Positions 8,982 to 16,468 of a stretch of 64,000 nt of DNA are shown here, piece by piece. The DNA lies in contig JABSRU010000006.1 of assembly GCA_013214965.1 (NCBI GenBank), forward strand, positions 1 to 64,000, in the 5' to 3' direction. The stretch comes from Gammaproteobacteria bacterium (lineage in GTDB: Bacteria; Pseudomonadota; Gammaproteobacteria; Enterobacterales; Psychrobiaceae). The position numbers and the translations under genes were made by a program. The notes under the pieces were generated by a model. The model was not told the origin of the DNA. It saw only the letters and a list, made by a program, of their open reading frames with translations, and searched no databases. How positions within the stretch are numbered: the stretch's first letter is position 1; each line of letters starts with the position of its first letter.

Positions 8982-9782
8982 TCAGTTAACTGACTCGAAG
9001 CAGCCCTGCGATTTTAAGTGGATCGTGTTGATAAATAATCTTGGATCGTTAATTTTATCCAACATGGCAAGGTCCGGTAAGCAATCGTCATCAACATAAT
9101 CAATAAAATTGGCTGCCGACTCAAACACTAAAATATCCAAGGCTAACCGATCTAATCCGTATAAACCTCGGTGGATCATATCAGCCGAGAAAACTAACAA
9201 GTCCCCCGCTGCTAAACTAATTTTCTTACCTGTCGAGAGATCTTCACTACTCAACCTCCTCTTTTCTTCTAGCCGCACATCAAACTCTTCATCACTATCC
9301 CAGCGCTTATGTGTTCCAGGTATTAGCTCCATGCCGGGTTCGTCAAATAAAGGAACCCGTAAATGTAAGACTTGAGTATCATGAATAACTTTTTTTTGTG
9401 CTTCGACATCATGATCATATTGACAGTCGCGATGCCAAAAATTATCTTGCTGTTTATTAAAGGGGTCAAAAAATAATTGAGTATTCATAAACGCTGGATT
9501 AGCCGGTATTACCGATTCGACGACATTCATCATTTTTTTTGAACTGATAAAATTAAAAAGCATCACCCGCTCATCGCACCCTAAGTACTTACTGCCGGTA
9601 ATGAGAGAAGAGTTAAAAGCCTCTTGCTGATAGAAATCAGCGTTGTCATGTTTCCATAACTGATGAAATTTTAATATGACTTTTCTAAGCGATAAGATTT
9701 CCGACGCACTAAAATAATTTCTAATAACAAAATAACCTTGCTCGTTATAATTGCGATGCAATTGACTTAAATTGTCGACCAT
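8982..9782 (-). CDS. Phytanoyl-CoA dioxygenase (PhyH) family protein
   Basis: This is a non-haem Fe(II)/2-oxoglutarate oxygenase of 266 residues. The metal facial triad is readable: His117-x-Asp119 in Phe-Trp-His-Arg-Asp, and distal His204 in Met-Ile-His-Arg-Gly. Arg212 is placed to bind 2-oxoglutarate. The Ile-Pro-Gly-Thr-His segment near 154-158 is typical of PhyH. The N-terminal Gly-Tyr-Phe-Val-Ile start of the fold is present. The natural substrate is unknown, since the family hydroxylates lipids, amino acids and secondary metabolites. It is a single gene, convergent with ytjB, and its promoter region is shared with the divergent desaturase. Confidence 0.85.
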   Translation of the reverse strand: MVDNLSQLHRNYNEQGYFVIRNYFSASEILSLRKVILKFHQLWKHDNADFYQQEAFNSSLITGSKYLGCDERVMLFNFISSKKMMNVVESVIPANPAFMNTQLFFDPFNKQQDNFWHRDCQYDHDVEAQKKVIHDTQVLHLRVPLFDEPGMELIPGTHKRWDSDEEFDVRLEEKRRLSSEDLSTGKKISLAAGDLLVFSADMIHRGLYGLDRLALDILVFESAANFIDYVDDDCLPDLAMLDKINDPRLFINTIHLKSQGCFESVN

Positions 9783-9966
9783 TAACTACTATTACCTCTG
9801 CTTGATGATATAATTTCAACCCATTTTTTCCGTAATTTAGCACCGATAAACAAGCGGTACAAGAAATGCCTATTAGTTTAGATTAAATAATCCATCAGGC
9901 TGCCATACTCAAATAGACACCAAACATCGCAATCGGTTATGATGCTTTGGACTCTTTAATAATTTT

Positions 9967-9984
9967 AGCGTACACTTGTAAGCT
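9967..9984. promoter_or_regulatory. Candidate FabR/DesT-type operator upstream of the desaturase
   Basis: AGCGTACACTTGTAAGCT is an 18-bp imperfect palindrome with half sites AGCGTACA and TGTAAGCT, ending 24 bases before the desaturase ATG. The half sites resemble the AGCGTACA-type operators of FabR/DesT TetR-family regulators of unsaturated fatty acid genes, as I recall them. The position would block RNA polymerase or early elongation. No regulator gene is present in the window. Confidence 0.55.
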
Positions 9985-10008
9985 CAACTAGTAACAAATG
10001 GAATAAAC

Positions 10009-11124
10009 ATGGCTAAACCCCCTTTAATTTGGACCAATGTGATCCTTTTTAGCACCACCCTTATCGCCGCATTGATCTTAGTCCCTTGGTATCAAATTAG
10101 CATTGGTTTTGAAGCGATAACAATTATTATTGCTGTGTTCTGCCTGTTTTTTTGTGGCTTATCGATAACCGCTGGTTATCATCGCTTGTGGTCTCATCGT
10201 ACCTATCAAGCTCACTGGAGTGTTAAATTACTGTTTGCCATTGGCGGTGCCTTTGCTTTGCAAAATTCAGCATTACATTGGAGTAGCGATCATCGTCTCC
10301 ATCATAAACATGTTGATAATAATGAGAAAGATCCCTATAGCGCTAAACGTGGTTTTTGGTATTCACATATTGGCTGGATGCTAAGGCATTATAATATTGC
10401 GACCTATGATGATTACAGCAACGTTCGCGATTTACAAAAAGATCCGATAGTGATGTGGCAACATAAATATTATGTGCCGCTGGTACTTATTACCAACATT
10501 GGTTTTACCCTGTTTATTGGTTGGTTAACCAATAATATGCTTGCTAGCGCGATTGCCATTGGTGTGGCCCGCTTAGTACTAAGCCATCATGTGACCTTTT
10601 TTATCAATTCATGGGCTCATATGTGGGGCAATCAACCTTACACTGACAAGAATACGGCGAAAGACAACTGGTTATTAGCATTATTCACTCATGGTGAAGG
10701 CTATCATAATTTCCATCATATTTTCGAATCCGACTATCGTAATGGCATCAAATGGTATCATTATGATCCAACCAAATGGCTAATCACCTCACTCGCTTGG
10801 TTTGGGTTGGCGAGTAAATTACGTGTCACACCACAACAAAAAATTGAACAAGCCAAGCTCACGATGATCTTGCAAAAGAGTAAGCAGCGACTAGCCCTGC
10901 GCCAAGATGCCGAAGAGCTAAAGCTCAAACTGCAAGCAGAGTACGAGCAATTAGTGATTAAGCTCAATGAGTTTTATGGCCTGCGTAAACAACTTTTTGA
11001 AGATAAAAAGCGTAAGCTACTCAAAGAGTATGATAAAACAGCGCTAAAAGGCCAAATCAAGGAGCTTAAACTAGCGATAGAACTGCAAAGAAAAGCTTGG
11101 TTGACTTTAGCCAGTTACGCTTAA
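10009..11124 (+). CDS. Acyl-CoA (delta-9 type) fatty acid desaturase
   Basis: This integral-membrane di-iron desaturase introduces a double bond into long-chain acyl groups. The three His boxes are complete: HRLWSH (58-63), HRLHH (95-99) and HNFHH (233-237). Four hydrophobic segments flank them (about 8-27, 34-55, 72-88 and 155-195). The family core ends near 280. A charged, Leu-rich tail of about 85 residues follows (285-371), predicted coiled coil, as in several marine gammaproteobacterial members. It is monocistronic: a palindromic candidate operator lies 25 bases upstream and a strong terminator directly downstream. It probably adjusts membrane fluidity. Confidence 0.92.
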   Translation: MAKPPLIWTNVILFSTTLIAALILVPWYQISIGFEAITIIIAVFCLFFCGLSITAGYHRLWSHRTYQAHWSVKLLFAIGGAFALQNSALHWSSDHRLHHKHVDNNEKDPYSAKRGFWYSHIGWMLRHYNIATYDDYSNVRDLQKDPIVMWQHKYYVPLVLITNIGFTLFIGWLTNNMLASAIAIGVARLVLSHHVTFFINSWAHMWGNQPYTDKNTAKDNWLLALFTHGEGYHNFHHIFESDYRNGIKWYHYDPTKWLITSLAWFGLASKLRVTPQQKIEQAKLTMILQKSKQRLALRQDAEELKLKLQAEYEQLVIKLNEFYGLRKQLFEDKKRKLLKEYDKTALKGQIKELKLAIELQRKAWLTLASYA

Positions 11125-11132
11125 GATATCCC

Positions 11133-11164
11133 CGCCATGATATTGTTTGTCATGGCGATTTTTT
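11133..11164 (+). terminator. Rho-independent terminator of the desaturase gene
   Basis: An 8-bp stem CGCCATGA (11133-11140) pairs with TCATGGCG (11150-11157) and is followed by ATTTTTT. It starts nine bases after the desaturase stop. Confidence 0.85.
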
Positions 11165-11220
11165 AGCATCCATTCCAACCGTTGACTCAGATCAAACAAA
11201 TTCTCATTTAACCACTGAAC

Positions 11221-11237
11221 TGCGACATTTTGTCGCA
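11221..11237. promoter_or_regulatory. Perfect 7-3-7 palindrome of unknown role
   Basis: TGCGACATTTTGTCGCA is a perfect inverted repeat with a three-base spacer. It has no T-run, so it looks more like a protein-binding site than a terminator. It lies 44 bases before the first readable codon of a broken PepSY-type gene and may be a remnant operator of that lost locus. Confidence 0.35.
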
Positions 11238-11248
11238 CTAAAAATAGC

Positions 11249-11275
11249 TAACCTGAACTCGGGATAAATATAGTC
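11249..11275. repeat. Fragment of dispersed repeat (end motif)
   Basis: TAACCTGAACTC at 11249-11260 matches the inverted-end motif TAACCTGAGTT of the repeat at 4472-4667. It directly precedes the pseudogene remnant, and the rest of the repeat is found after it at 11541-11665. Confidence 0.4.
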
Positions 11276-11280
11276 ATCCG

Positions 11281-11552
11281 CTATGGCAGATTCAGTTTGA
11301 GGATCACAGCACACTGTATATTGCCGCGAGTAATGGCAAAATATTGGCCTATCGTGGCGAATTAATCCAATGGTTTGATTGGTTTTGGATGTTACACATC
11401 ATGGGCTATACCGAGCGTAGCAACTTTAATAATGCCCTATGATTTTCTTCGCTGCCATGGCTAGTTTGTTCGCCTTAACCGGGTTATTGATGAGCTACCA
11501 GTTCTTTAAGCGAACAACTATACCCGTGACCATTGGAAATGCGGGAATTTGA
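11281..11552 (+). pseudogene. Remnant of a PepSY-type transmembrane protein gene
   Basis: Two reading frames give adjacent pieces of one protein. Frame 1 (11281 to the stop near 11441) reads a PepSY-like segment with Ser-Asn-Gly-Lys, then Trp-Phe-Asp-Trp-Phe-Trp-Met-Leu-His-Ile-Met-Gly-Tyr. Frame 2 (11439-11552) continues with a hydrophobic helix and Tyr-Gln-Phe-Phe-Lys-Arg. A single-base shift near 11438 separates them. The N-terminal part of the gene is absent. The Trp-rich juxtamembrane sequence is typical of PepSY-associated membrane proteins, often linked to iron uptake or reductases. The gene is dead and flanked on both sides by dispersed-repeat sequence. Confidence 0.65.
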
Positions 11553-11665
11553 AAATGATATAAAATTCGATATACAAGGCACGCGATTGAGCAATAGCTG
11601 GCTATTGGGATTGAGCGCTACGAAGTAGATTGAGTTTTAGAGCGTTACAAAACCTGCACATTCAT
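11541..11665. repeat. Dispersed palindromic repeat, second copy
   Basis: This unit contains CAATAGCTGGCTATTG (11592-11607), a near-copy of the core palindrome at 4580-4595, preceded in both copies by CAAGGCA. The flanks carry GATTGAGC (11585-11592) and GATTGAGCGC (11609-11618). It ends near the ACCTGCAC string, which also occurs at the edge of the repeat at 25291-25532 in inverted form. It lies between the PepSY remnant and sdhE and is non-coding. Confidence 0.55.
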
Positions 11666-11692
11666 TGATTATGGGTATAAACAGACACAAAA

Positions 11693-11938
11693 CTAGACCT
11701 TCACTCGGTTAACAATAAACGTCATCATTGCTTGGAGCTCAGAATCATCACTTTTTTGATGACCCATCGCCCAAGCGAATAAATCGGGATCATCACATTC
11801 GAGCAAACGTTCGAATGTTTTCTTGCCATCATCGGTCAGCTCATCCCAAGCTTCTTCAACAAAAGGCATAAATAACACATCAAGTTCTAACATGCCGCGG
11901 CGACAAGCCCAGCGTAATCTTGCTTTATCTAATGACAT
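11693..11938 (-). CDS. sdhE: FAD assembly factor SdhE
   Basis: SdhE promotes covalent FAD attachment to succinate dehydrogenase and fumarate reductase flavoproteins. The 81-residue sequence aligns with E. coli SdhE (YgfY) through the hallmark Arg-Gly-x-x-Glu in Trp-Ala-Cys-Arg-Arg-Gly-Met-Leu-Glu-Leu-Asp and the Leu-Glu-Cys-Asp-Asp-Pro-Asp-Leu-Phe block. A GTG at 11950 would add four residues and abut thyA's stop. The ATG at 11938 is chosen because Met-Ser-Leu-Asp-Lys-Ala-Arg matches the family N-terminus and a GAGAG site precedes it. It lies directly behind thyA and is probably cotranscribed with it. Confidence 0.92.
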   Translation of the reverse strand: MSLDKARLRWACRRGMLELDVLFMPFVEEAWDELTDDGKKTFERLLECDDPDLFAWAMGHQKSDDSELQAMMTFIVNRVKV

Positions 11939-11950
11939 AATAACTCTCAC

Positions 11951-12745
11951 TTACACCGCAATAGGGGCTTTAATAGATGGATGTGGTTCATAACCATTAA
12001 TTTCAAAATCTTCAAATTTATAATCGAAAATTGAATCGGGTTTACGATTAATAGTTAACGTTGGCAAAGCACGAGGCTGACGAGATAACTGCAGATCAAC
12101 TTGTTCCATGTGATTACTATACAAGTGTGTATCACCACCGGTCCAAATAAACTCACCAACTTCAAGTCCTGCTTGTTGGGCCAACATATGAGTGAGTAAG
12201 GCATAACTAGCGATATTAAACGGCAGCCCTAAAAAGACATCGCAACTACGTTGATAAAGCTGACAAGACAGTTTACCGTTAGCGACATAAAACTGAAATA
12301 AGCAATGACAAGGCGACAACGCCATTTCACTTAATTCACCGACATTCCACGCACAAACAATCATCCGGCGCGAGTCAGGGTCTTCGGTCAATAACTTAAT
12401 CAAATCACTAATTTGATCGATATGCTGACCGTCTGGTGTTGGCCAACTACGCCATTGTTTACCATAGACAGGCCCTAAATCACCGTTGTCATCAGCCCAT
12501 GCGTCCCATATCTTCACCCCATGTTCGGTCAAATAAGCAATATTAGTATCGCCATTTAAAAACCACAACAATTCATGAATAATCGAGCGTAAATGACACT
12601 TTTTAGTCGTGACTAACGGAAAGCCTTTGGCTAAATCGAAACGCATTTGGTGGCCAAATACAGAACGGGTTCCAGTGCCAGTGCGGTCCGCTTTATCGGT
12701 GCCATCGTCTAAAATATGTTGCATTAAATCTAAATAAGGTTTCAC
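11951..12745 (-). CDS. thyA: Thymidylate synthase
   Basis: ThyA methylates dUMP to dTMP using methylene-tetrahydrofolate. The 264-residue length equals the E. coli enzyme. The catalytic Cys146 sits in Ala-Leu-Ser-Pro-Cys-His-Cys. The N-terminal Arg-Thr-Gly-Thr-Gly-Thr loop, the Asp-Pro-Asp-Ser-Arg-Arg phosphate-binding segment (near 122-127) and the C-terminal Ile-Lys-Ala-Pro-Ile-Ala-Val are all intact. It sits 12 bases behind lgt and just before sdhE, consistent with the common lgt-thyA operon. Confidence 0.98.
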   Translation of the reverse strand: MKPYLDLMQHILDDGTDKADRTGTGTRSVFGHQMRFDLAKGFPLVTTKKCHLRSIIHELLWFLNGDTNIAYLTEHGVKIWDAWADDNGDLGPVYGKQWRSWPTPDGQHIDQISDLIKLLTEDPDSRRMIVCAWNVGELSEMALSPCHCLFQFYVANGKLSCQLYQRSCDVFLGLPFNIASYALLTHMLAQQAGLEVGEFIWTGGDTHLYSNHMEQVDLQLSRQPRALPTLTINRKPDSIFDYKFEDFEINGYEPHPSIKAPIAV

Positions 12746-12757
12746 TCTTTTATCCTA

Positions 12758-13567
12758 CTATTTGGTCGCTACAGAGCGATTTTGCTGGACATAACCATTA
12801 ACAATCAAGAACAGTCCGATCACTAACATTGGAATGGTCAATAATTGTCCCATGCTTAAGTTAAAGGTTAACAAGCCAAGATGGGCATCTGGTTCACGGA
12901 AAAATTCCATAATAAATCGACTAACACCGTAACCAAACAAGAAAACACCACTAATCACCCCAACTGGACGACGCTTTTTACTAAATAAGAACAACACCAA
13001 GAACAAACAAAATCCTTCTAGTGCCGCTTGATATAACTGTGATGGGTGACGAGCTAAAGGGCCGCCACCAGGGAAAACCATCGCCCAAGGGACATCAGAC
13101 ACTCGGCCCCACAATTCGCCATTAATGAAATTACCGAGTCGACCAAAGCCTAAACCTAAAGGCACTAAAGGAGCAACAAAATCACCAATCACCAAAAACT
13201 TGTTGTTAGTCATCCGGGCAAAAACAAATAACGCGATGATCACGCCAATTAAACCACCATGAAAAGACATACCGCCTTCCCATATTTTAAATAGGTACAG
13301 GGGGTTTTCTAAGAAATAATCGAAATGATAAAATAAAACATAACCGACACGACCGCCAAGAATAACCCCAAGAAAACCATAGAATCCTAAGTCGCTAACC
13401 TGTTCGCGGGTCCATCCTGAGTTCGGTAAATCGGCGCGAGCATTACCAATTAACATCGCCCCACCAAAGGCTAATAGATACATTAAACCGTACCAGCGTA
13501 ATGCAATGGGACCAATCTGGAAAATAATTGGGTCTATTTGTGGGAATTGTAAGAACTCTTGAACCAT
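12758..13567 (-). CDS. lgt: Prolipoprotein diacylglyceryl transferase
   Basis: Lgt transfers diacylglycerol from phosphatidylglycerol to the lipobox cysteine of prolipoproteins, the first step of lipoprotein maturation, in the inner membrane. The 269 residues contain about seven hydrophobic helices, the conserved His-Gly-Gly-Leu-Ile-Gly motif (near residue 103) and the Lgt signature Gly-Arg-Leu-Gly-Asn-Phe-Ile-Asn-Gly-Glu (near 142-151). It lies between the TauE/SafE permease gene and thyA in one leftward series with gaps under 25 bases. The phosphotransferase gene ptsP, which lies between rppH and lgt in E. coli, is absent here. Confidence 0.97.
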   Translation of the reverse strand: MVQEFLQFPQIDPIIFQIGPIALRWYGLMYLLAFGGAMLIGNARADLPNSGWTREQVSDLGFYGFLGVILGGRVGYVLFYHFDYFLENPLYLFKIWEGGMSFHGGLIGVIIALFVFARMTNNKFLVIGDFVAPLVPLGLGFGRLGNFINGELWGRVSDVPWAMVFPGGGPLARHPSQLYQAALEGFCLFLVLFLFSKKRRPVGVISGVFLFGYGVSRFIMEFFREPDAHLGLLTFNLSMGQLLTIPMLVIGLFLIVNGYVQQNRSVATK

Positions 13568-13586
13568 AACTAACCTCTAATGTAGA

Positions 13587-14405
13587 TTATGCCATTAGTA
13601 TGTTGGCACCAACCAAAAACAATAATATTGAAAAGCCGCGTTTCAATAATTTAATCGGTAATAATTTTGCAATTTTGACACCCATTGGGGCCGTAAATAA
13701 AGAAACAGCAATGATACCTGACAATGCAGGTAAATAGATATATCCGAAGCTCCATTGTGGCAATTGGAAAGGCGTATGTAAACCAGCCCATAAGTACCCC
13801 AAAGACCCCATACTTGCAACGGCTAAACCACAGGCTGCTGATGCTCCGACCGCCCGTAACATTCGAATGTTAGACCAGGTTAAAAACGGCACCATCATAA
13901 TGCCACCGCCAACCCCGAGCAAACTAGACAAACCACCAACAAAAAAACTAACCGACAATAATCCAATACGATGAGGCTGAACATCGGCTTGATCAATACT
14001 TAAATCCGGTTTTTTGGCGCCAAACCACATTTGTAAAGCCATCATAATTACAAAAACCGCAAAGATTAATTTTAAGGTATCACTAGCAATTGCATCGGCA
14101 AAATAACTGCCACATAACGCACCAGCGCCAATACCAACAATCAATGGCGGTAATAATTTGAGAGGGATATTGCCAGCACGCCGGTGGGCGAGTAGCGCAG
14201 AAATCGACGTTAACAGAATCGCCGCCAATGACGTTCCGAGCACCATCGGCATCAATAAATGAGGGTCAAGGGAGGTAAGTGGTAATAAGGCGATTAAAAC
14301 AGGAACGATGACAAGGCCACCACCAATCCCAAGTAAACCTGCTAAAAATCCTGAAACAGCACCTAAGGCTAAGCAAGAAAAAAATATAACTAGTGCGACA
14401 TCCAC
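13587..14405 (-). CDS. TauE/SafE-family membrane permease
   Basis: The 272-residue integral membrane protein has about eight hydrophobic helices in two related halves. Each half begins with a Gly-rich motif: Gly-Leu-Leu-Gly-Ile-Gly-Gly-Gly near 24-31 and Leu-Gly-Val-Gly-Gly-Gly in the second half. This pattern defines the TauE/SafE (sulfite exporter) family. Members move sulfite, sulfoacetate or related organic anions; the substrate here cannot be told. It is 19 bases upstream of lgt and is a plausible member of the same transcript. Homologues sit at this place in related genera. Confidence 0.85.
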   Translation of the reverse strand: MDVALVIFFSCLALGAVSGFLAGLLGIGGGLVIVPVLIALLPLTSLDPHLLMPMVLGTSLAAILLTSISALLAHRRAGNIPLKLLPPLIVGIGAGALCGSYFADAIASDTLKLIFAVFVIMMALQMWFGAKKPDLSIDQADVQPHRIGLLSVSFFVGGLSSLLGVGGGIMMVPFLTWSNIRMLRAVGASAACGLAVASMGSLGYLWAGLHTPFQLPQWSFGYIYLPALSGIIAVSLFTAPMGVKIAKLLPIKLLKRGFSILLFLVGANILMA

Positions 14406-14481
14406 CGCAGATCCTCATCAGAATTCAAAGCCATATTCTACAATAACCAGCCATTTCAAACCATAAAAACATAAGTTATAA

Positions 14482-14982
14482 CTAACGGTGATAAGTGTCT
14501 TTTTTGGTAATTGGCATACATAAACTCACTAATTCTTTCATCGCTTTGCGATAAACATCGCGTTTAAAAGAAATCACCTGACGCACAGGATACCAATAAC
14601 TAACCCAGCGCCAATCATCAAATTCAGGATGGGAAGAGTGCAACACGTTAATTTTACTTTCATCGTCGACCAATTTAAGTAAAAACCACCGTTGTTTCTG
14701 GCCAATACAAATTGGCTTAGCATCATGGCGTACCATGCGGGCAGGTAATTTATAACGCAACCATGAGCGGGTTGAGCCTAAAATTTTGACATGTTCAGGG
14801 CGTAGTCCAACTTCTTCATATAATTCACGAAACATCGCTTGCTCAGGATTTTCACCTTCATCAATACCACCTTGAGGAAATTGCCAAGAATGTTGACGAT
14901 AACGACGGGCCCACATGACCTGACCATTACCATTACATATAATAATTCCTACATTTGCGCGATAACCATCACCGTCAATCAC
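14482..14982 (-). CDS. rppH: RNA pyrophosphohydrolase RppH
   Basis: RppH removes pyrophosphate from the 5' end of transcripts and triggers RNase E decay. The complete Nudix box GxxxxxExxxxxxxREUxEExGU is at residues 38-60. The N-terminal [11 protein letters not shown] matches E. coli RppH closely, which fixes a GTG start at 14980-14982. The 166-residue length is normal. In E. coli the next gene is ptsP; here a 76-base gap leads to the TauE/SafE gene. The region upstream of rppH is the long A+T-rich gap. Confidence 0.96.
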   Translation of the reverse strand: MIDGDGYRANVGIIICNGNGQVMWARRYRQHSWQFPQGGIDEGENPEQAMFRELYEEVGLRPEHVKILGSTRSWLRYKLPARMVRHDAKPICIGQKQRWFLLKLVDDESKINVLHSSHPEFDDWRWVSYWYPVRQVISFKRDVYRKAMKELVSLCMPITKKDTYHR

Positions 14983-15787
14983 ATTAACACCCTAAAAAAC
15001 AATTATAATGTTCATTTTACCCATATCACTTATCTCAGGTAAATGAATTCGTTAAGTTATTATATGCCCTTATATCAGAACTGCTATCAAAATTATACCA
15101 AAGCGGCCAACTTTGAATAACTTTGTTGATATTCAACATTTATTAACATTTTTTTCACTTTGAGGTTTATAACCACGACTTTATTAACTTTTTCTGTGGA
15201 TATCACTGTTGAAAATAGTTGAGTAGTTCAAGTTAAAACAATCCTGTAACCATAACCTTGGCAAATACGACCATCAATACACTTAATAACATACAACAAC
15301 TTGTTATTAATTAATAATAAGTTAACGATCATACCCACAAGATAACCCAATAGTTATCACCATAGAAAAAAAACTGTTCTTTTAATAAAATATGCACAAT
15401 CAATAGCTGCTCACTTTTTATCCAGTTAAAAGTTTTATCCACAAACCACCGTTAATTTAACGTGATTTCGCTCTAACTTTTCTAATTATCGACTTTTTTA
15501 AGTTAAATAAAACCTAATACCATAACAAATGGATAGTTATCCCATGAAACTGTGGATATGTTTGTTAACATGTAAATAATCTATTACTTTTTAACTAATT
15601 TATGGTGATTTGTTACCCACCAACAGGTCCTAATAACGTCTATTTACAAGGTAATTCATGTAGATAGTGTAATTAGTACTAAACCACTAGTTAGGCTGTA
15701 CATAAAAGAAACAATCCTGATTGCAAAAGGATCCATTGATCAGTTAAAATCTGATCATCGTCAAATTTAATGAACCCGTAGCCAGTT
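14983..15787. other. A+T-rich intergenic region with DnaA-box-like and GATC motifs
   Basis: No credible gene is seen in these 805 bases between divergent rppH and mutH. One perfect DnaA box, TTATCCACA, lies at 15435-15443. Single-mismatch reverse-strand forms TGTGGATAT lie at 15195-15203 and 15551-15559, and a looser ATATGCACA is near 15391. Three GATC sites cluster at 15730, 15738 and 15753, with a fourth at 15790 in the mutH start. The rest is poor in G+C with many TTAA and GTTAAC strings. Such content suits a DnaA/SeqA-responsive region, but no gene pair typical of oriC flanks it. Confidence 0.5.
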
Positions 15788-16456
15788 ATGATCAATCGCC
15801 CATGTAATGAACAACAACTTCTTGATCGTGCTCAAGCTTTAGCAGGACTGACTTTGGCGCAAGTCGCCACCGACTTAAATTTAACCGTTCCTCAAACACT
15901 ACGTCATCACAAAGGGTGGATCGGAAATTTACTCGAATTAGCACTGGGTGCAACCGCAGGATCAAAACCCCAACAAGATTTCCCTGAGCTCGGGATCGAG
16001 CTCAAGAGTATCCCGATTGGCATTAATGGTAAGCCTCTTGAAACAACTTATGTTTGTATCACCCCTTTGATCGGGATCGGTGGACTAACTTGGTCACAAT
16101 CTAATGTCTGTAATAAGCTAAAAAAAGTATTATGGATCCCCATTCTGTCTGACCGTTCATTACCGATAGCCGAGCGTCAGATTGGTTCACCATTTTTATG
16201 GCAACCAAATCAACATGAGCAACAACTCATGCGTCAAGATTGGGAGGAGATAATGGAATTAATCGCATTGGGGAAAATAACCACCATTACCGCTAAAGTT
16301 GGCCAAGTGTTACAGTTGCGACCCAAAGGAGCCAATAGTAAAGCGCTAACTCCAGCGATTGGCAGTTCTGGTGAGCAGATAATGACTTTACCCAGAGGGT
16401 TTTACCTGAAGATTCCTTTTACTCACCAAATACTAATAAACCAATTTAATCTTTAA
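15788..16456 (+). CDS. mutH: DNA mismatch repair endonuclease MutH
   Basis: MutH nicks the unmethylated strand at hemimethylated GATC during mismatch repair. The catalytic triad is present as Asp64, Glu71 and Lys73 in the motif Asp-Phe-Pro-Glu-Leu-Gly-Ile-Glu-Leu-Lys, which aligns with D70/E77/K79 of E. coli MutH. The 222-residue length is typical. Its presence implies Dam methylation in this organism. Four GATC sites occur between 15730 and the start codon, so hemimethylation after replication could affect its own promoter. It converges on the copper cluster with a 12-base gap. Confidence 0.96.
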   Translation: MINRPCNEQQLLDRAQALAGLTLAQVATDLNLTVPQTLRHHKGWIGNLLELALGATAGSKPQQDFPELGIELKSIPIGINGKPLETTYVCITPLIGIGGLTWSQSNVCNKLKKVLWIPILSDRSLPIAERQIGSPFLWQPNQHEQQLMRQDWEEIMELIALGKITTITAKVGQVLQLRPKGANSKALTPAIGSSGEQIMTLPRGFYLKIPFTHQILINQFNL

Positions 16457-16468
16457 CCTGACCCTACT

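Noticed and set aside
14983-15787. Chromosomal replication origin (oriC)
   Set aside because: DnaA-box-like motifs and A+T richness are present, but there is no dnaA, mnmG, mioC or dnaN nearby and only one perfect box. Kept as an observation, not called an origin.
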